A DNA stretch of 64,000 bases from an uncultured Collinsella sp. (lineage in GTDB: Bacteria > Actinomycetota > Coriobacteriia > Coriobacteriales > Coriobacteriaceae), in assembly GCA_900541875.1 (NCBI GenBank), contig UQLF01000002.1:62001-126000 (forward strand). The letters run 5' to 3'. Numbering within the stretch: the stretch's first letter is position 1; every line of letters begins with the position of its first letter. Position numbers and translations under genes: made by a program. Below the pieces are notes generated by a model that was given only the letters and a program-made list of their open reading frames with translations, did no database searches and was not told the origin of the DNA. This document shows positions 16,860 through 25,138 of the stretch, one piece after another.

Positions 16860-17978
16860 ATGAATCCAAATCCCTTTAAGCCCACGGCTGGCAAGCGGCC
16901 TCCGATGCTCATCGGTCGCGAGTCGGTCATCGAAGATTTCGAGGAAGGGCTCGATAACGGCGCCGGAGCGCCGGGCAGGCTCATGCTCATTACGGGAAAC
17001 CGCGGCTGCGGCAAGACAGTTCTCCTGCGGGAGCTGCAACGTCTGGCCAGCGAGCGCGGATGGGCGGTTGTCTCCGATTCCGCTTCGCTTGGCTTATGCG
17101 ACCGCTTGGCCGACGCGCTTCGCTCGAATAAACCCGTTGTGACGTCAATGGAGTTCGGTCCGTCGTTTGGGCGGATGTCGGTCGAGGCGGCGCGAGCAAA
17201 GGGCGAGACGTTGCGAGGGCTGGTCAACGAGTGCCTCAAGAAGCTCGGTCCAGGCAAGGGCATACTGTTTGCGATTGACGAGGCTCAATCGGCGTCTATC
17301 GAGGAACTGGCGGCTCTTGCCGTTCTCTATCAGCAGGTGCTCGGAGACCAGGATGCCACAGGCTTGCCCGATAGCGACCAACGCGGTCTTGCCTTGGTGT
17401 TTGCCGGCCTGCCCAGCATGGTGGACGATCTGCTCGAGGAACCTAGCGTGACGTTTTTACGCCGTGCTCAGCAGCGCACGCTGGGGGCGATATCTTTGCC
17501 CAAGGTGCGCGATTCGTACATCCAGACGGTCAAAGACGCTGGTCTTGACGTTGACGTGGAGACAGCGGACCTTTCGGCACACAAGAGCATGGGGCATCCC
17601 TATATGGTTCAGCTGGTGGGCTATTACATGTGGCGCTCTGCTGTCCGGCGCAACTCACGGGTCATTGAAAGGCGCGATGTCGAGGCTGGCCATAAGGACG
17701 CTGTCTCCGAGTTCTACGAAGCTGTTGACGCTCCCTTGTATTACGGGTTGCGCAGTCCGCAACGCCTCTTTGTCGAGGCCATGGCTGCTGACGAGGGTGA
17801 GCCGACGCGCATGGCGGATATTATTGAGCGCTGCGACCGTACTCAGAGTTGGGCGAGTAAATATCGCGCAAGCCTGATTCGCGAGCGCGTCATCGAGGCT
17901 GCCGGATACGGCCTCGTCCGGTTTACCGTGCCCATGCTGGGCGAGTACATTCGCGATCGCATTTTATGGCACGAGTAG
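16860..17978 (+). CDS. AAA ATPase with C-terminal winged helix (ORC/Cdc6-like)
   Basis: Protein of 372 residues. It opens with NPFKPTAGKRPPMLIGRESVIEDFEEGL, then Walker A GNRGCGKTVLL (about residues 46-53), Walker B GILFAIDEAQ (about 138), sensor region LALVFAGLPSM, a lid helical part and a C-terminal segment resembling a winged helix (RMADIIERCDRTQSWASKYRASLI in two blocks). This is the plan of bacterial Orc1/Cdc6-like or TniB/ExeA-like ATPases; similar genes are frequent and uncharacterised in gut Actinobacteria. It ends ten bases before the UvrA-like gene, so the two are probably co-transcribed, which hints at DNA metabolism. GAGGAGG precedes ATG 16860. Confidence 0.78.
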   Translation: MNPNPFKPTAGKRPPMLIGRESVIEDFEEGLDNGAGAPGRLMLITGNRGCGKTVLLRELQRLASERGWAVVSDSASLGLCDRLADALRSNKPVVTSMEFGPSFGRMSVEAARAKGETLRGLVNECLKKLGPGKGILFAIDEAQSASIEELAALAVLYQQVLGDQDATGLPDSDQRGLALVFAGLPSMVDDLLEEPSVTFLRRAQQRTLGAISLPKVRDSYIQTVKDAGLDVDVETADLSAHKSMGHPYMVQLVGYYMWRSAVRRNSRVIERRDVEAGHKDAVSEFYEAVDAPLYYGLRSPQRLFVEAMAADEGEPTRMADIIERCDRTQSWASKYRASLIRERVIEAAGYGLVRFTVPMLGEYIRDRILWHE

Positions 17979-17988
17979 GGTGATAAAG

Positions 17989-20484
17989 ATGACGGAACAG
18001 AAGATGAGCCCGCAGGCTATCGAGGTGCGTGGCGCGCGCGTCCATAACCTCAAGGGCATCGATATAGATATCCCGCTGGGAAAGCTCGTAGGCATTGCCG
18101 GCGTGTCGGGTTCGGGCAAGAGTTCGCTGGCACTGGGCGTTCTTTACGCCGAGGGCTCGCGCCGTTACCTGGAGGCGCTCAGCACCTATACTCGCCGTCG
18201 TCTGACGCAGGCCGAACATGCCCAGGTGGATGAGGTCTTGCACGTGCCGGCGGCGCTCGCGCTACACCAGCGTCCGAGCGTGCCGGGCGTGCGTTCCACT
18301 TTTGGCACCATGACAGAGCTCAACAATAGCCTGCGTCTACTCTTTAGCCGCTGCGCCCATCACGTGTGCCCGCATTGCGGGGCGCGTGTGGAGCCGAGCC
18401 ATAACGTGGCTGCGGGCCTGTCGCTCACGTGCCCCGCATGCGGCCGCGAGTTCTACGCGCCGGGTGCCGAGGACCTTGCCTTTAACAGCGGCGGTGCGTG
18501 CTCTACCTGCGGCGGCACTGGTGTCATGCGCGAGGTGGACGAGGCGAGCCTGGTGCCCGACGAGTCAAAGACCATCAACGAAGGCGCGGTGCTTCCCTGG
18601 GGTACGCTCATGTGGGATCTGATGAAGCAGGTAGCCGGCGAGATGGGCGTGCGCACCGACGTGCCGTTTAACCAGCTCACGCCTCAAGAGCGCGACATCG
18701 TGTTCCATGGCCCGGCGGTTAAGAAGCACATTCTCTACGTTCCCAAAAACGGCGAGGGCGCTACGCCGCTCGACTTTACCTATTACAACGCCGTCTATAC
18801 CGTCGAGAATGCGCTCGCCAAGGTTAAGGACGACAAGGGCCTCAAACGCGTTGCACGCTTTTTGCGCGAGGGCCCATGCCGTGACTGCGCCGGCACGCGT
18901 CTCTCCGAGGCTGCGCGCCAGCCCCAGGTGCGCGGTATCAATCTGGCGCAGGCGGCGGCCATGACGCTGGGCGAGGCGATTGAGTGGGTGCGCGGGGTGC
19001 CCGCATCCTTGCCGCCCGAGATGCGGCCCATGGCGACGGATATCTGCGATTCATTTTTGAGCGCGGCCCGTCGTCTGGTCGACCTGGGTCTCGATTACCT
19101 TTCACTCGACCGCGCCGGTGCCACGCTCTCCACGGGCGAGCGTCAGCGCGTGCAGCTCGCTCGCGTGGTGCGCAACCGATCGACGGGCGTGCTCTATGTG
19201 CTGGACGAGCCCTCGATTGGCTTGCATCCTGCCAATGTTGATGGTCTGGTAGGCGTGATGCGCGATCTGGTTGATGACGGCAACACCGTGGTTGTTGTCG
19301 ACCACGATACGCGCGTACTGGCGGAAGCCGACTATCTGGTCGAGATGGGCCCCGTTGCCGGAGCAGGCGGCGGTAATGTGATTGCCGCTGGTACGGTAGA
19401 CGAGGTCGAGCAATCGCGGGGCAGCCGCATCGCGCCGTTTTTGCGCGCCGAGCCCAAACGCTTGCGTCCGCAGGTGACTGACGAGGAAATGTTCGACCAG
19501 GGTCACATCCGCATGGCAACCGATGCCATCCATACCGTCAAGCCGCTCGAAGTCGATATCCCGCGCGGTCACCTTGTCGCGGTGACGGGCGTTTCGGGTT
19601 CGGGCAAGACGACGTTGGTGCTCGAGACGCTCATCCCGGCACTCAAGGCGCAGGCAGCCGGCGAGCGCCTGCCAAAACATGTGCGTTGGATCGATGCCGA
19701 AGGCATTGCCCGCGCAAACCTGATTGACGCTACGCCTATCGGCGCCAACGTGCGCTCGACGGTGGCGACTTATGCCGACATCCATGATGAGTTGCGCCGC
19801 GCCTTCGCCCGCACGCCCGAGGCCAAGGCAGCCGGCTACAAGGCAGGTGCCTTTAGCTACAACACTGGCACTCTGCGCTGCCCTACGTGCGATGGCACGG
19901 GATCGATATCGCTCGACGTGCAGTTTCTGCCCGACGTCGAGATCGTCTGCCCAGCATGTCGCGGCTCACGTTATGCAGACGCTGCTTCGCATATCCATCG
20001 CGAGGGCAAGGACGGGAGTCTGCTTACGTTGCCGCAGCTCATGGACATGAGTGTGGACGAGGCCCTCGACGCCACGGTGGGACTCAAGAAGGTTCAGGCG
20101 CGCTTGCAGACCTTGCACGACCTGGGCTTGGGTTATCTCACGCTCGGTGAGCCCACGCCGGCGCTTTCGGGCGGCGAAGCGCAGCGTCTTAAGCTTGCGA
20201 GCGAGATGGGACGCGTGCAGGACGATGCCGTATTCGTATTCGACGAGCCTACGATCGGTCTACATCCGCTCGATGTTCAGGTGTTGCTGAGTGTGTTCGA
20301 CGGCCTTGTTGCCAAGGGCGCTACGGTTATCGTGATCGAACACGATCTCGACCTTATCCGTAACGCCGATTACGTGATCGACATGGGCCCGGGCGGTGGC
20401 GACGCCGGCGGGCAAATCGTCTGCGCCGGCACGCCGGGCGACATCGTGGCCTGCTTCAAGAGCATTACCGGTCGCTACCTATAA
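17989..20484 (+). CDS. Compact UvrA-like excinuclease ATPase
   Basis: Protein of 831 residues with two ABC ATPase modules. The first has GVSGSGKSSLALGVLYAEGS, LSTGERQRV and LDEPSIGLHP; the second has GVSGSGKTTLVLETL, LSGGEAQRLKLASEM and FDEPTIGLHP. Zinc-finger pairs CPHC/CPAC, CSTCGGTG, CPTCDGTG and CPACRGSRY are present. Housekeeping UvrA is about 940-970 residues; this one is over 100 shorter, so the UvrB-binding or insertion region is reduced. That matches class II UvrA (UvrA2), linked in some bacteria to damage or DNA-binding-drug tolerance. The true uvrA is probably elsewhere. ATG 17989 is preferred over GTG 17980 because of AGGGTGA. Confidence 0.85.
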   Translation: MTEQKMSPQAIEVRGARVHNLKGIDIDIPLGKLVGIAGVSGSGKSSLALGVLYAEGSRRYLEALSTYTRRRLTQAEHAQVDEVLHVPAALALHQRPSVPGVRSTFGTMTELNNSLRLLFSRCAHHVCPHCGARVEPSHNVAAGLSLTCPACGREFYAPGAEDLAFNSGGACSTCGGTGVMREVDEASLVPDESKTINEGAVLPWGTLMWDLMKQVAGEMGVRTDVPFNQLTPQERDIVFHGPAVKKHILYVPKNGEGATPLDFTYYNAVYTVENALAKVKDDKGLKRVARFLREGPCRDCAGTRLSEAARQPQVRGINLAQAAAMTLGEAIEWVRGVPASLPPEMRPMATDICDSFLSAARRLVDLGLDYLSLDRAGATLSTGERQRVQLARVVRNRSTGVLYVLDEPSIGLHPANVDGLVGVMRDLVDDGNTVVVVDHDTRVLAEADYLVEMGPVAGAGGGNVIAAGTVDEVEQSRGSRIAPFLRAEPKRLRPQVTDEEMFDQGHIRMATDAIHTVKPLEVDIPRGHLVAVTGVSGSGKTTLVLETLIPALKAQAAGERLPKHVRWIDAEGIARANLIDATPIGANVRSTVATYADIHDELRRAFARTPEAKAAGYKAGAFSYNTGTLRCPTCDGTGSISLDVQFLPDVEIVCPACRGSRYADAASHIHREGKDGSLLTLPQLMDMSVDEALDATVGLKKVQARLQTLHDLGLGYLTLGEPTPALSGGEAQRLKLASEMGRVQDDAVFVFDEPTIGLHPLDVQVLLSVFDGLVAKGATVIVIEHDLDLIRNADYVIDMGPGGGDAGGQIVCAGTPGDIVACFKSITGRYL

Positions 20485-20487
20485 CCG

Positions 20488-20520
20488 AATGTGACAAAGG
20501 GACTGTCCCTTTGTCACATT
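20488..20520. repeat. Second ATGTGACAAAGGGA palindrome, overlapping the trmL stop
   Basis: A near-perfect 33-bp palindrome, AATGTGACAAAGGGAC then a single central T and the reverse complement. On the minus strand its ATGTGA supplies the last codon and stop of trmL (20514-20519); on the plus strand it begins four bases after the UvrA-like stop. It lies between convergent genes. Confidence 0.85.
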
Positions 20521-21113
20521 CCCGGAAAGCCTGTCTGGCGCAAAGCTTCGTAGAGGACGATGGCGGCGCTGTTGGAGAGGTTGAGTGCACTGATGCGGTA
20601 GTCGTCCGGGTTGACGAAGTTGCCGCAGATATCCTGCCGAAGGATGGCCTCGTGACTGTCCTCGGTATGCCCCAGCGATTCCTCGTGAGCTTCCCAAGCC
20701 TCGGCGTTATCGAGTGAGTCGCAATCGCGCAGCATGGGGATGCGCTCGCAACGCTCGGGCGCCGCGGCAAGCAGTGGCTCGGGAATGCCCGAGCTCTCGC
20801 TGCCAAAGACCAAGAAGTCGCCGTCGCGATAGGTGCTTTGCGCATAGGTGCGACGAGCCTTTTTAGTCAGCAGGTGCAGGCGCTCATCGGCGGGGGAGAG
20901 GTCGTTGCGGGCAAGGAAGTCCTTCCAGTCGGCATAGGTCGTCACGTTCAAGTTTTGCCAATAACCCAGACCGGCGCGACGTACCGTCTTGTCGTCGAGC
21001 GAAAAGCCCAGCGGCTCCACCAGATGCAGACGGGCGCCGGTGACCACGCAGGTGCGGCCAATGTTACCCGTATTGGCCGGAATCTCGGGCGCATACAGCA
21101 CGATATTGAACAT
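20514..21113 (-). CDS. trmL: tRNA (cytidine/uridine-34-2'-O)-methyltransferase
   Basis: SPOUT methyltransferase of 199 residues that methylates the wobble ribose in tRNA-Leu. It starts MFNIVLYAPEIPANTGNIGRTC, the TrmL N-terminal motif with the catalytic-site NTGNIGR. The trefoil-knot motifs follow: VFGSESSGIPEPLL, RIPMLRDCDSLDN (family: IPM...RSLNLSN) and ISALNLSNSAAIVLYEALRQ. Length is slightly above the usual 155-160 because of a charged insert (EAWEAHEESLGHTEDSHEAI). ATG 21113 has AAGGAG six bases ahead; a longer frame upstream is spurious. The final Met codon and stop belong to a palindromic repeat. Confidence 0.92.
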   Translation of the reverse strand: MFNIVLYAPEIPANTGNIGRTCVVTGARLHLVEPLGFSLDDKTVRRAGLGYWQNLNVTTYADWKDFLARNDLSPADERLHLLTKKARRTYAQSTYRDGDFLVFGSESSGIPEPLLAAAPERCERIPMLRDCDSLDNAEAWEAHEESLGHTEDSHEAILRQDICGNFVNPDDYRISALNLSNSAAIVLYEALRQTGFPGM

Positions 21114-21134
21114 GAATCTCCTTGGCTCAGAACG

Positions 21135-21168
21135 AAAAACCACCACGAAGGGCACCTTCGTGGTGGTT
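21135..21168 (-). terminator. Intrinsic terminator of the CobW-type gene
   Basis: AACCACCACGAAGG and CCTTCGTGGTGGTT form a 12-14 bp stem. In the leftward direction it is followed by TTTTTCG, so it ends the 21209-22339 transcript before trmL begins. Confidence 0.8.
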
Positions 21169-21208
21169 TGGCGGTTACGTAGGCGGAAAAATGCCCGCCT
21201 CGATAAAC

Positions 21209-22339
21209 CTAGGCGCGGTGCCAATCGGTCAGACAGGCGTCGAGGGAGGCGATGAGCGCATCCTTGTCCATGTGACGGCCGATGATGCACAGGCTCGTCA
21301 TGCGGTCGCCCGTCTCGTCGTCCCAAATCTGCATGATCTCGGGGTTTTCGTCGATGATCTTCTGCTTCTCGCCCTCGGGCGCCGAGTCGACAAACAGGCC
21401 GTTCTCCATCAGGCGCATCTGGTGGCCGGCCTGCTCAAACATGTAGCACATGTCCGGATTGCCGGTCTGCCACAGCGGACCCTTGACGCGGATGACCTCG
21501 TCGGGCCACTCCTGCTCAACAAAATCGGTGAACTTCTGCAGGTCAAACGGCTTACGGCGCGAGTACACAAAGGTCTCGATGTCGTACTCGAGCACCTCGG
21601 GGTCGTCGTGCTCCTCGGGATGCTCCATGGCCTCGATCCAAGCGGCGGAGTTGTAGGCGCGCATAAAGTCGAAGCGGTCGGTGTCGAGCAGCTCCTCCAT
21701 GGGGACCTCGCCGTTTTGGGCCTCGACGATCACGGCGTCTTTCTGCAGGCTGCGCACGATGGCCTTGAGCTCGGCGATCTGCTCGGGGCTCACGGTATCG
21801 GTCTTGTTGAGGATCAGCGTGGAGCAGAACTCGATCTGCTGGATGAGCAGACTTTCGATGTCGTCCTCGTCGATATCCTCGGCCAGCAGGTCGCGACCGC
21901 CGTTGAACTCGTCGTACATGCGGGCGCAGTCGACCACGGCCACGATGTTGTCGAGCGCAAGCTTAGGCTCGCCGCCCACCTTGGCCTCGTCGCAGAAGCT
22001 CGAGATGGTGTAGGCGATGGGGATAGGCTCGCAAATGCCCGATGCCTCGATGATGATGTAATCGAAGTTGCCCGAATCGGCGATGCCCTGCAGCTGGTTG
22101 GCAAGGTCGTCCGAAAGCGTACAGCAGATGCAGCCGTTGGTGAGCGGGATGAGGTCATCGGTCTCGGAAAGGCCGCCGTCGGCGATGAGGCTGGCGTCCA
22201 CATTGATCTCGCCGATATCGTTGACGATTACGGCGGCGCGGATGCCGCCGTCGTTAGCGAGGATGTGGTTGAGCAGCGTGGTCTTGCCGGCACCGAGGTA
22301 TCCGGTAAGCATGATGATCTTCACGGGTTTGTTGGGCAT
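21209..22339 (-). CDS. CobW/COG0523 family GTP-binding metallochaperone-like protein
   Basis: G3E GTPase of 376 residues. Walker A is GYLGAGKTTLLNH, the family metal-binding CxCC motif is present as NGCICCTL, the guanine-specificity motif is NKTD, and a CobW C-terminal domain follows, ending TSLCIIGRHMDKDALIASLD in part. COG0523 proteins deliver zinc, cobalt or iron to client enzymes; which metal cannot be told from the sequence. The start at 22339 (MPNKPVKIIMLTGY) is chosen because AAAGGAGGG lies six bases ahead; a frame from 22360 begins inside that leader. It is transcribed alone with its own terminator. Confidence 0.92.
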   Translation of the reverse strand: MPNKPVKIIMLTGYLGAGKTTLLNHILANDGGIRAAVIVNDIGEINVDASLIADGGLSETDDLIPLTNGCICCTLSDDLANQLQGIADSGNFDYIIIEASGICEPIPIAYTISSFCDEAKVGGEPKLALDNIVAVVDCARMYDEFNGGRDLLAEDIDEDDIESLLIQQIEFCSTLILNKTDTVSPEQIAELKAIVRSLQKDAVIVEAQNGEVPMEELLDTDRFDFMRAYNSAAWIEAMEHPEEHDDPEVLEYDIETFVYSRRKPFDLQKFTDFVEQEWPDEVIRVKGPLWQTGNPDMCYMFEQAGHQMRLMENGLFVDSAPEGEKQKIIDENPEIMQIWDDETGDRMTSLCIIGRHMDKDALIASLDACLTDWHRA

Positions 22340-22425
22340 GTGCCCTCCTTTGTTAGACATGGCTTACAGTTAAATCTTATGCCAAACGCTCGCTCTTATA
22401 CCCACGCGCCGGCAAATAACACAGG

Positions 22426-22767
22426 CTACTCCCAGGCTCCCCACACATCGGGGCAATAACCGACGGTGGCCTTTTTGCCGTTGCGCACGATGGGCTCGGC
22501 TAGAACCTGCTGGTTCTCGAGCAGTTTATCGAAGCGCTGACTGGGGGTAAGGTGCTGAATGAGTGCGAGCGTCTCCTCGTCCTTGGCTTTGGGGTTGAGC
22601 AGCTTGTCGATGCCGCCGACCGCCTGCATCACGCTCGTGAGCTCGCCCTTGCTCATCTCCTTTTCCTTAAGGTCAATAAACTGCACCTTAATGCGGCGCT
22701 CCTTAAAATAACGCTGCGCCTTCTTGGTATCGAAGGACTTTTTGGTGCCGAAGATTTGCACGTTCAT
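22426..22767 (-). CDS. ArsC/Spx family thioredoxin-fold protein
   Basis: Protein of 113 residues: MNVQIFGTKKSFDTKKAQRYFKERRIKVQFIDLKEKEMSK (in two runs), then LLNPKAKDEETLALIQHL and LVEP-like LAEPIVRNGKKATVGY. This is the ArsC/YffB fold. The usual CxxC or CxxS redox pair after beta-1 reads TKKSFDT here, so the catalytic cysteine is missing and arsenate reduction is unlikely. It starts 17 bases after the flavin reductase stop, so the two are co-transcribed, which suggests a linked redox or stress role. ATG 22767 is chosen as the start of the fold; the ribosome binding site is weak. Confidence 0.82.
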   Translation of the reverse strand: MNVQIFGTKKSFDTKKAQRYFKERRIKVQFIDLKEKEMSKGELTSVMQAVGGIDKLLNPKAKDEETLALIQHLTPSQRFDKLLENQQVLAEPIVRNGKKATVGYCPDVWGAWE

Positions 22768-22783
22768 AGTATGTTCCGCCGTT

Positions 22784-23410
22784 CTAACGAATGAAGTTGG
22801 TCGTTGCGCGATCGGCTTCGGGTGCGTTGATGCCGGCGGCCTGTCCTGCCTCGATGCAACGCAGGAGCCAGGCCATGTTTTTGCCGATGTTTCGCATGGT
22901 GGCAAGGCCCTCGGCGTCCCCATCGGCGTCGCCGGGCACGCGGCCAAACACGTTGTTCCAGTAGGTGGAAGCGACCACGGGCATTTGCTTAATGGTGAAG
23001 TACTTGTTGAGCACATCGAAGGTGGTCGACGTGCCGCCGCGACGGGCGACGGCGACTGCGGCGCCGGGTTTGTGCTCAAAGGCATGCCCGCCTGCATAGA
23101 AGGCGCGATCGAGGGCCGAAAGGATGCGGCCGCTGGGGTGCGCGTAGTAGACGGGCGAGCCAAAGACAAAGGCATCTGCCTGCTCGGCGGCAGCGATGAG
23201 CTCGTTCACCACGTCGTCGTCAAAGGTGCAGCGTCCGCCAAGCTTGCCGCACTGACCACAGCCAATGCAGTCGCGAATGGGCTTGGCGCCCAGCTGGAAC
23301 ACCTCGGTATCGATACCCTCGGCATGCAATTGCTCGGCGACTTCGGCAAGCGCGCGAGCGGTGTTGCCGTTTGCCTTGGGGCTACCGTTGACTAAAAGAA
23401 CCTTCATCAC
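22784..23410 (-). CDS. Flavodoxin-fold NAD(P)H-dependent oxidoreductase (iron-sulfur flavoprotein type)
   Basis: Protein of 208 residues of the NADPH-dependent FMN reductase superfamily. It begins MKVLLVNGSPKANGNTARAL, the FMN-phosphate loop, and has FGSPVYYAHPSGRILSALDR as the second flavin-contact loop. DCIGCGQCGKLGGRC is the four-cysteine insert of iron-sulfur flavoproteins, which could hold a 4Fe-4S cluster. It is the first gene of a two-gene unit with the ArsC-like protein. Likely a soluble electron-transfer or quinone/flavin reductase of anaerobic metabolism. Confidence 0.85.
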   Translation of the reverse strand: MMKVLLVNGSPKANGNTARALAEVAEQLHAEGIDTEVFQLGAKPIRDCIGCGQCGKLGGRCTFDDDVVNELIAAAEQADAFVFGSPVYYAHPSGRILSALDRAFYAGGHAFEHKPGAAVAVARRGGTSTTFDVLNKYFTIKQMPVVASTYWNNVFGRVPGDADGDAEGLATMRNIGKNMAWLLRCIEAGQAAGINAPEADRATTNFIR

Positions 23411-23481
23411 AAACTCCCTCTGCTGTCGATGACTTCTGCAGAGGATTATCGCACGATGGGGGAGGCGGCGCGGGCGCGGCG

Positions 23482-25011
23482 TTAATCCAGTTTGGTACCT
23501 GGCACCTGCACGGCTTTCCCGAGCAACGCTTTGAGCTCGTTCAAAATGGAAACGGGCTGACGGTCGACGCCGTCCAGATGGAGCGTTGCCACGCGAATGG
23601 GCGGCTGATATTCAAGCGAGCCGATGAGCACGGGAGAACCCAGGAACCGCTCGATTTCTTCTGCGATCTCATCGATTGCCTCGGGGCCGAGCTCATCGAA
23701 AAGCGCCACGAACATCGGTCCCGTCGAGCGGAACAGGCGACCCTTGCCGCGCGAGCATTCCATAAGGCAGGCGGCGCTTTCGGCGAGCACACGGTCGCCT
23801 GCATCGAATCCAAAGCGGGCATTGACCTCGGCGATATCGTCGACCTTAATGGCAATAAAGCCTGCCTCGCGCGCCACGCGACGCATTTCGCCAATGGCGT
23901 TGACCAGGGCGTGAATATCGCCCAAGCCGGTCACGGAATCGGTCGTATCTGCCAAGCTTCGGTTGATGATAATGCCCACATACATGCCGGGCTCGGTATC
24001 GGTGCCGTCCAAGCGGTAGCCTGTGCAGTCGCAAAGCACGTATTTTCCGGTGGCATCCATTACGCGATACTGCATGTAGTGGAAGTGCCACGTGCCGTTT
24101 ATCACCATGTCGAGCTCGGCACGTACGTTGTCGCGGTCCTCGGGATGAACGCGGGCGAGCCACATGTCGAGTGAGTTAAAAGGGTGCTGGGAGGGCAGGT
24201 CAAAATCGCGCACGGCGTTAACCGACCATTGCGATTCTCCCGTATCGAGATTGAGGATAAACGGATAGCGCGTCTCGGAGCTCATGGAGATCGCTTGGAA
24301 CACCCGGTCGTTGCAGGGAAGCTGATCGACGATTGGGCGTTGCGGCGCGTCATCGTCTTTCGGTTGCTGCACACGATGCATAAGCTTATAGCGATACATC
24401 TTGCGATCGGCATCCATCGTCATCTGGCGACGCGTGTCGCCAGCAAGTGGATCGACGCGCGAGCAGCCAAAGCTAAAGCTGCCGATCATGGGCGCCTTGC
24501 CACCTGAGCTCGCCTCGATCAGCCTGGTACGCACCTGCTCCAAGCGCTGCTCGAGTTCAATCTCGTTTGCGGAGGGCGAGATGAGCACAAACTCGTCTCC
24601 ACCGATACGGAACAGCATCTCATCGTGCTCCATGGTTTCGGAGAGCGTGCGGCAGATGCTCAGAATATAGCGATTGCCTTCGGCGTGGCCAAACCTATCG
24701 TTGCAATGCTTGAGATGGTCGATGTCAATATAGGCGCAGGTGAAGGGGTCGCCTTTGCGCCAGAGTTGCTCGACGTGACGGTCGAATCCGTTGCGGTTGC
24801 CCAAGTTGGTGAGCGGATCGATATAGGCGTTGCGCTCAAGCAGCTGGCGCTCTTGTTGCAGGATGGCATGCGTCTTTTGCAGTTGCTCACCAACGGCGCG
24901 TAGCTCAGCAGGCAGCGCGGCAACATCGAGTTCAGCGGTCGAGACGCCGTTCGCAAGTCGCTGAAGATAGGCAATAATCGATTGCTCGCCCAGGCGATAT
25001 GACTCGTTCAT
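23482..25011 (-). CDS. GGDEF-PAS-GGDEF-like protein (probable diguanylate cyclase)
   Basis: Protein of 509 residues without transmembrane segments. After a coiled N-terminal helix it has a GGDEF domain (about 60-220): DPLTNLGNRNGFDRHVE, IDIDHLKHCNDRFGHAEGNRY and the catalytic RIGGDEFVLIS. A PAS-like fold follows (about 245-355), then a second, degenerate GGDEF (about 360-490) lacking the signature. The intact first domain predicts c-di-GMP synthesis; the RxxD inhibitory site is not seen (HDEM in that position). ATG 25011 has AAGGAGG ahead. It lies after, and is clearly related to, the GGDEF-EAL protein at 25139. Confidence 0.88.
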   Translation of the reverse strand: MNESYRLGEQSIIAYLQRLANGVSTAELDVAALPAELRAVGEQLQKTHAILQQERQLLERNAYIDPLTNLGNRNGFDRHVEQLWRKGDPFTCAYIDIDHLKHCNDRFGHAEGNRYILSICRTLSETMEHDEMLFRIGGDEFVLISPSANEIELEQRLEQVRTRLIEASSGGKAPMIGSFSFGCSRVDPLAGDTRRQMTMDADRKMYRYKLMHRVQQPKDDDAPQRPIVDQLPCNDRVFQAISMSSETRYPFILNLDTGESQWSVNAVRDFDLPSQHPFNSLDMWLARVHPEDRDNVRAELDMVINGTWHFHYMQYRVMDATGKYVLCDCTGYRLDGTDTEPGMYVGIIINRSLADTTDSVTGLGDIHALVNAIGEMRRVAREAGFIAIKVDDIAEVNARFGFDAGDRVLAESAACLMECSRGKGRLFRSTGPMFVALFDELGPEAIDEIAEEIERFLGSPVLIGSLEYQPPIRVATLHLDGVDRQPVSILNELKALLGKAVQVPGTKLD

Positions 25012-25049
25012 GATGGATAACCTCCTTGGGCGGAACAACGGTTTGTATC

Positions 25050-25080
25050 ATATCCCCAATTCGGTTTGAATTGGGGATAT
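25050..25080. repeat. Perfect 13-bp-arm palindrome between two c-di-GMP genes
   Basis: ATATCCCCAATTC and GAATTGGGGATAT enclose GGTTT. It lies 39 bases before the start of the downstream gene on the minus strand. There is no T-run, so it is better read as an intercistronic RNA hairpin or an operator than as a terminator. Confidence 0.65.
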
Positions 25081-25138
25081 AAGTTAGCTAATGGAGACAA
25101 ATGTCCCCTTCGACGGTGGCGTTTTGCGCGCGAGCGTA

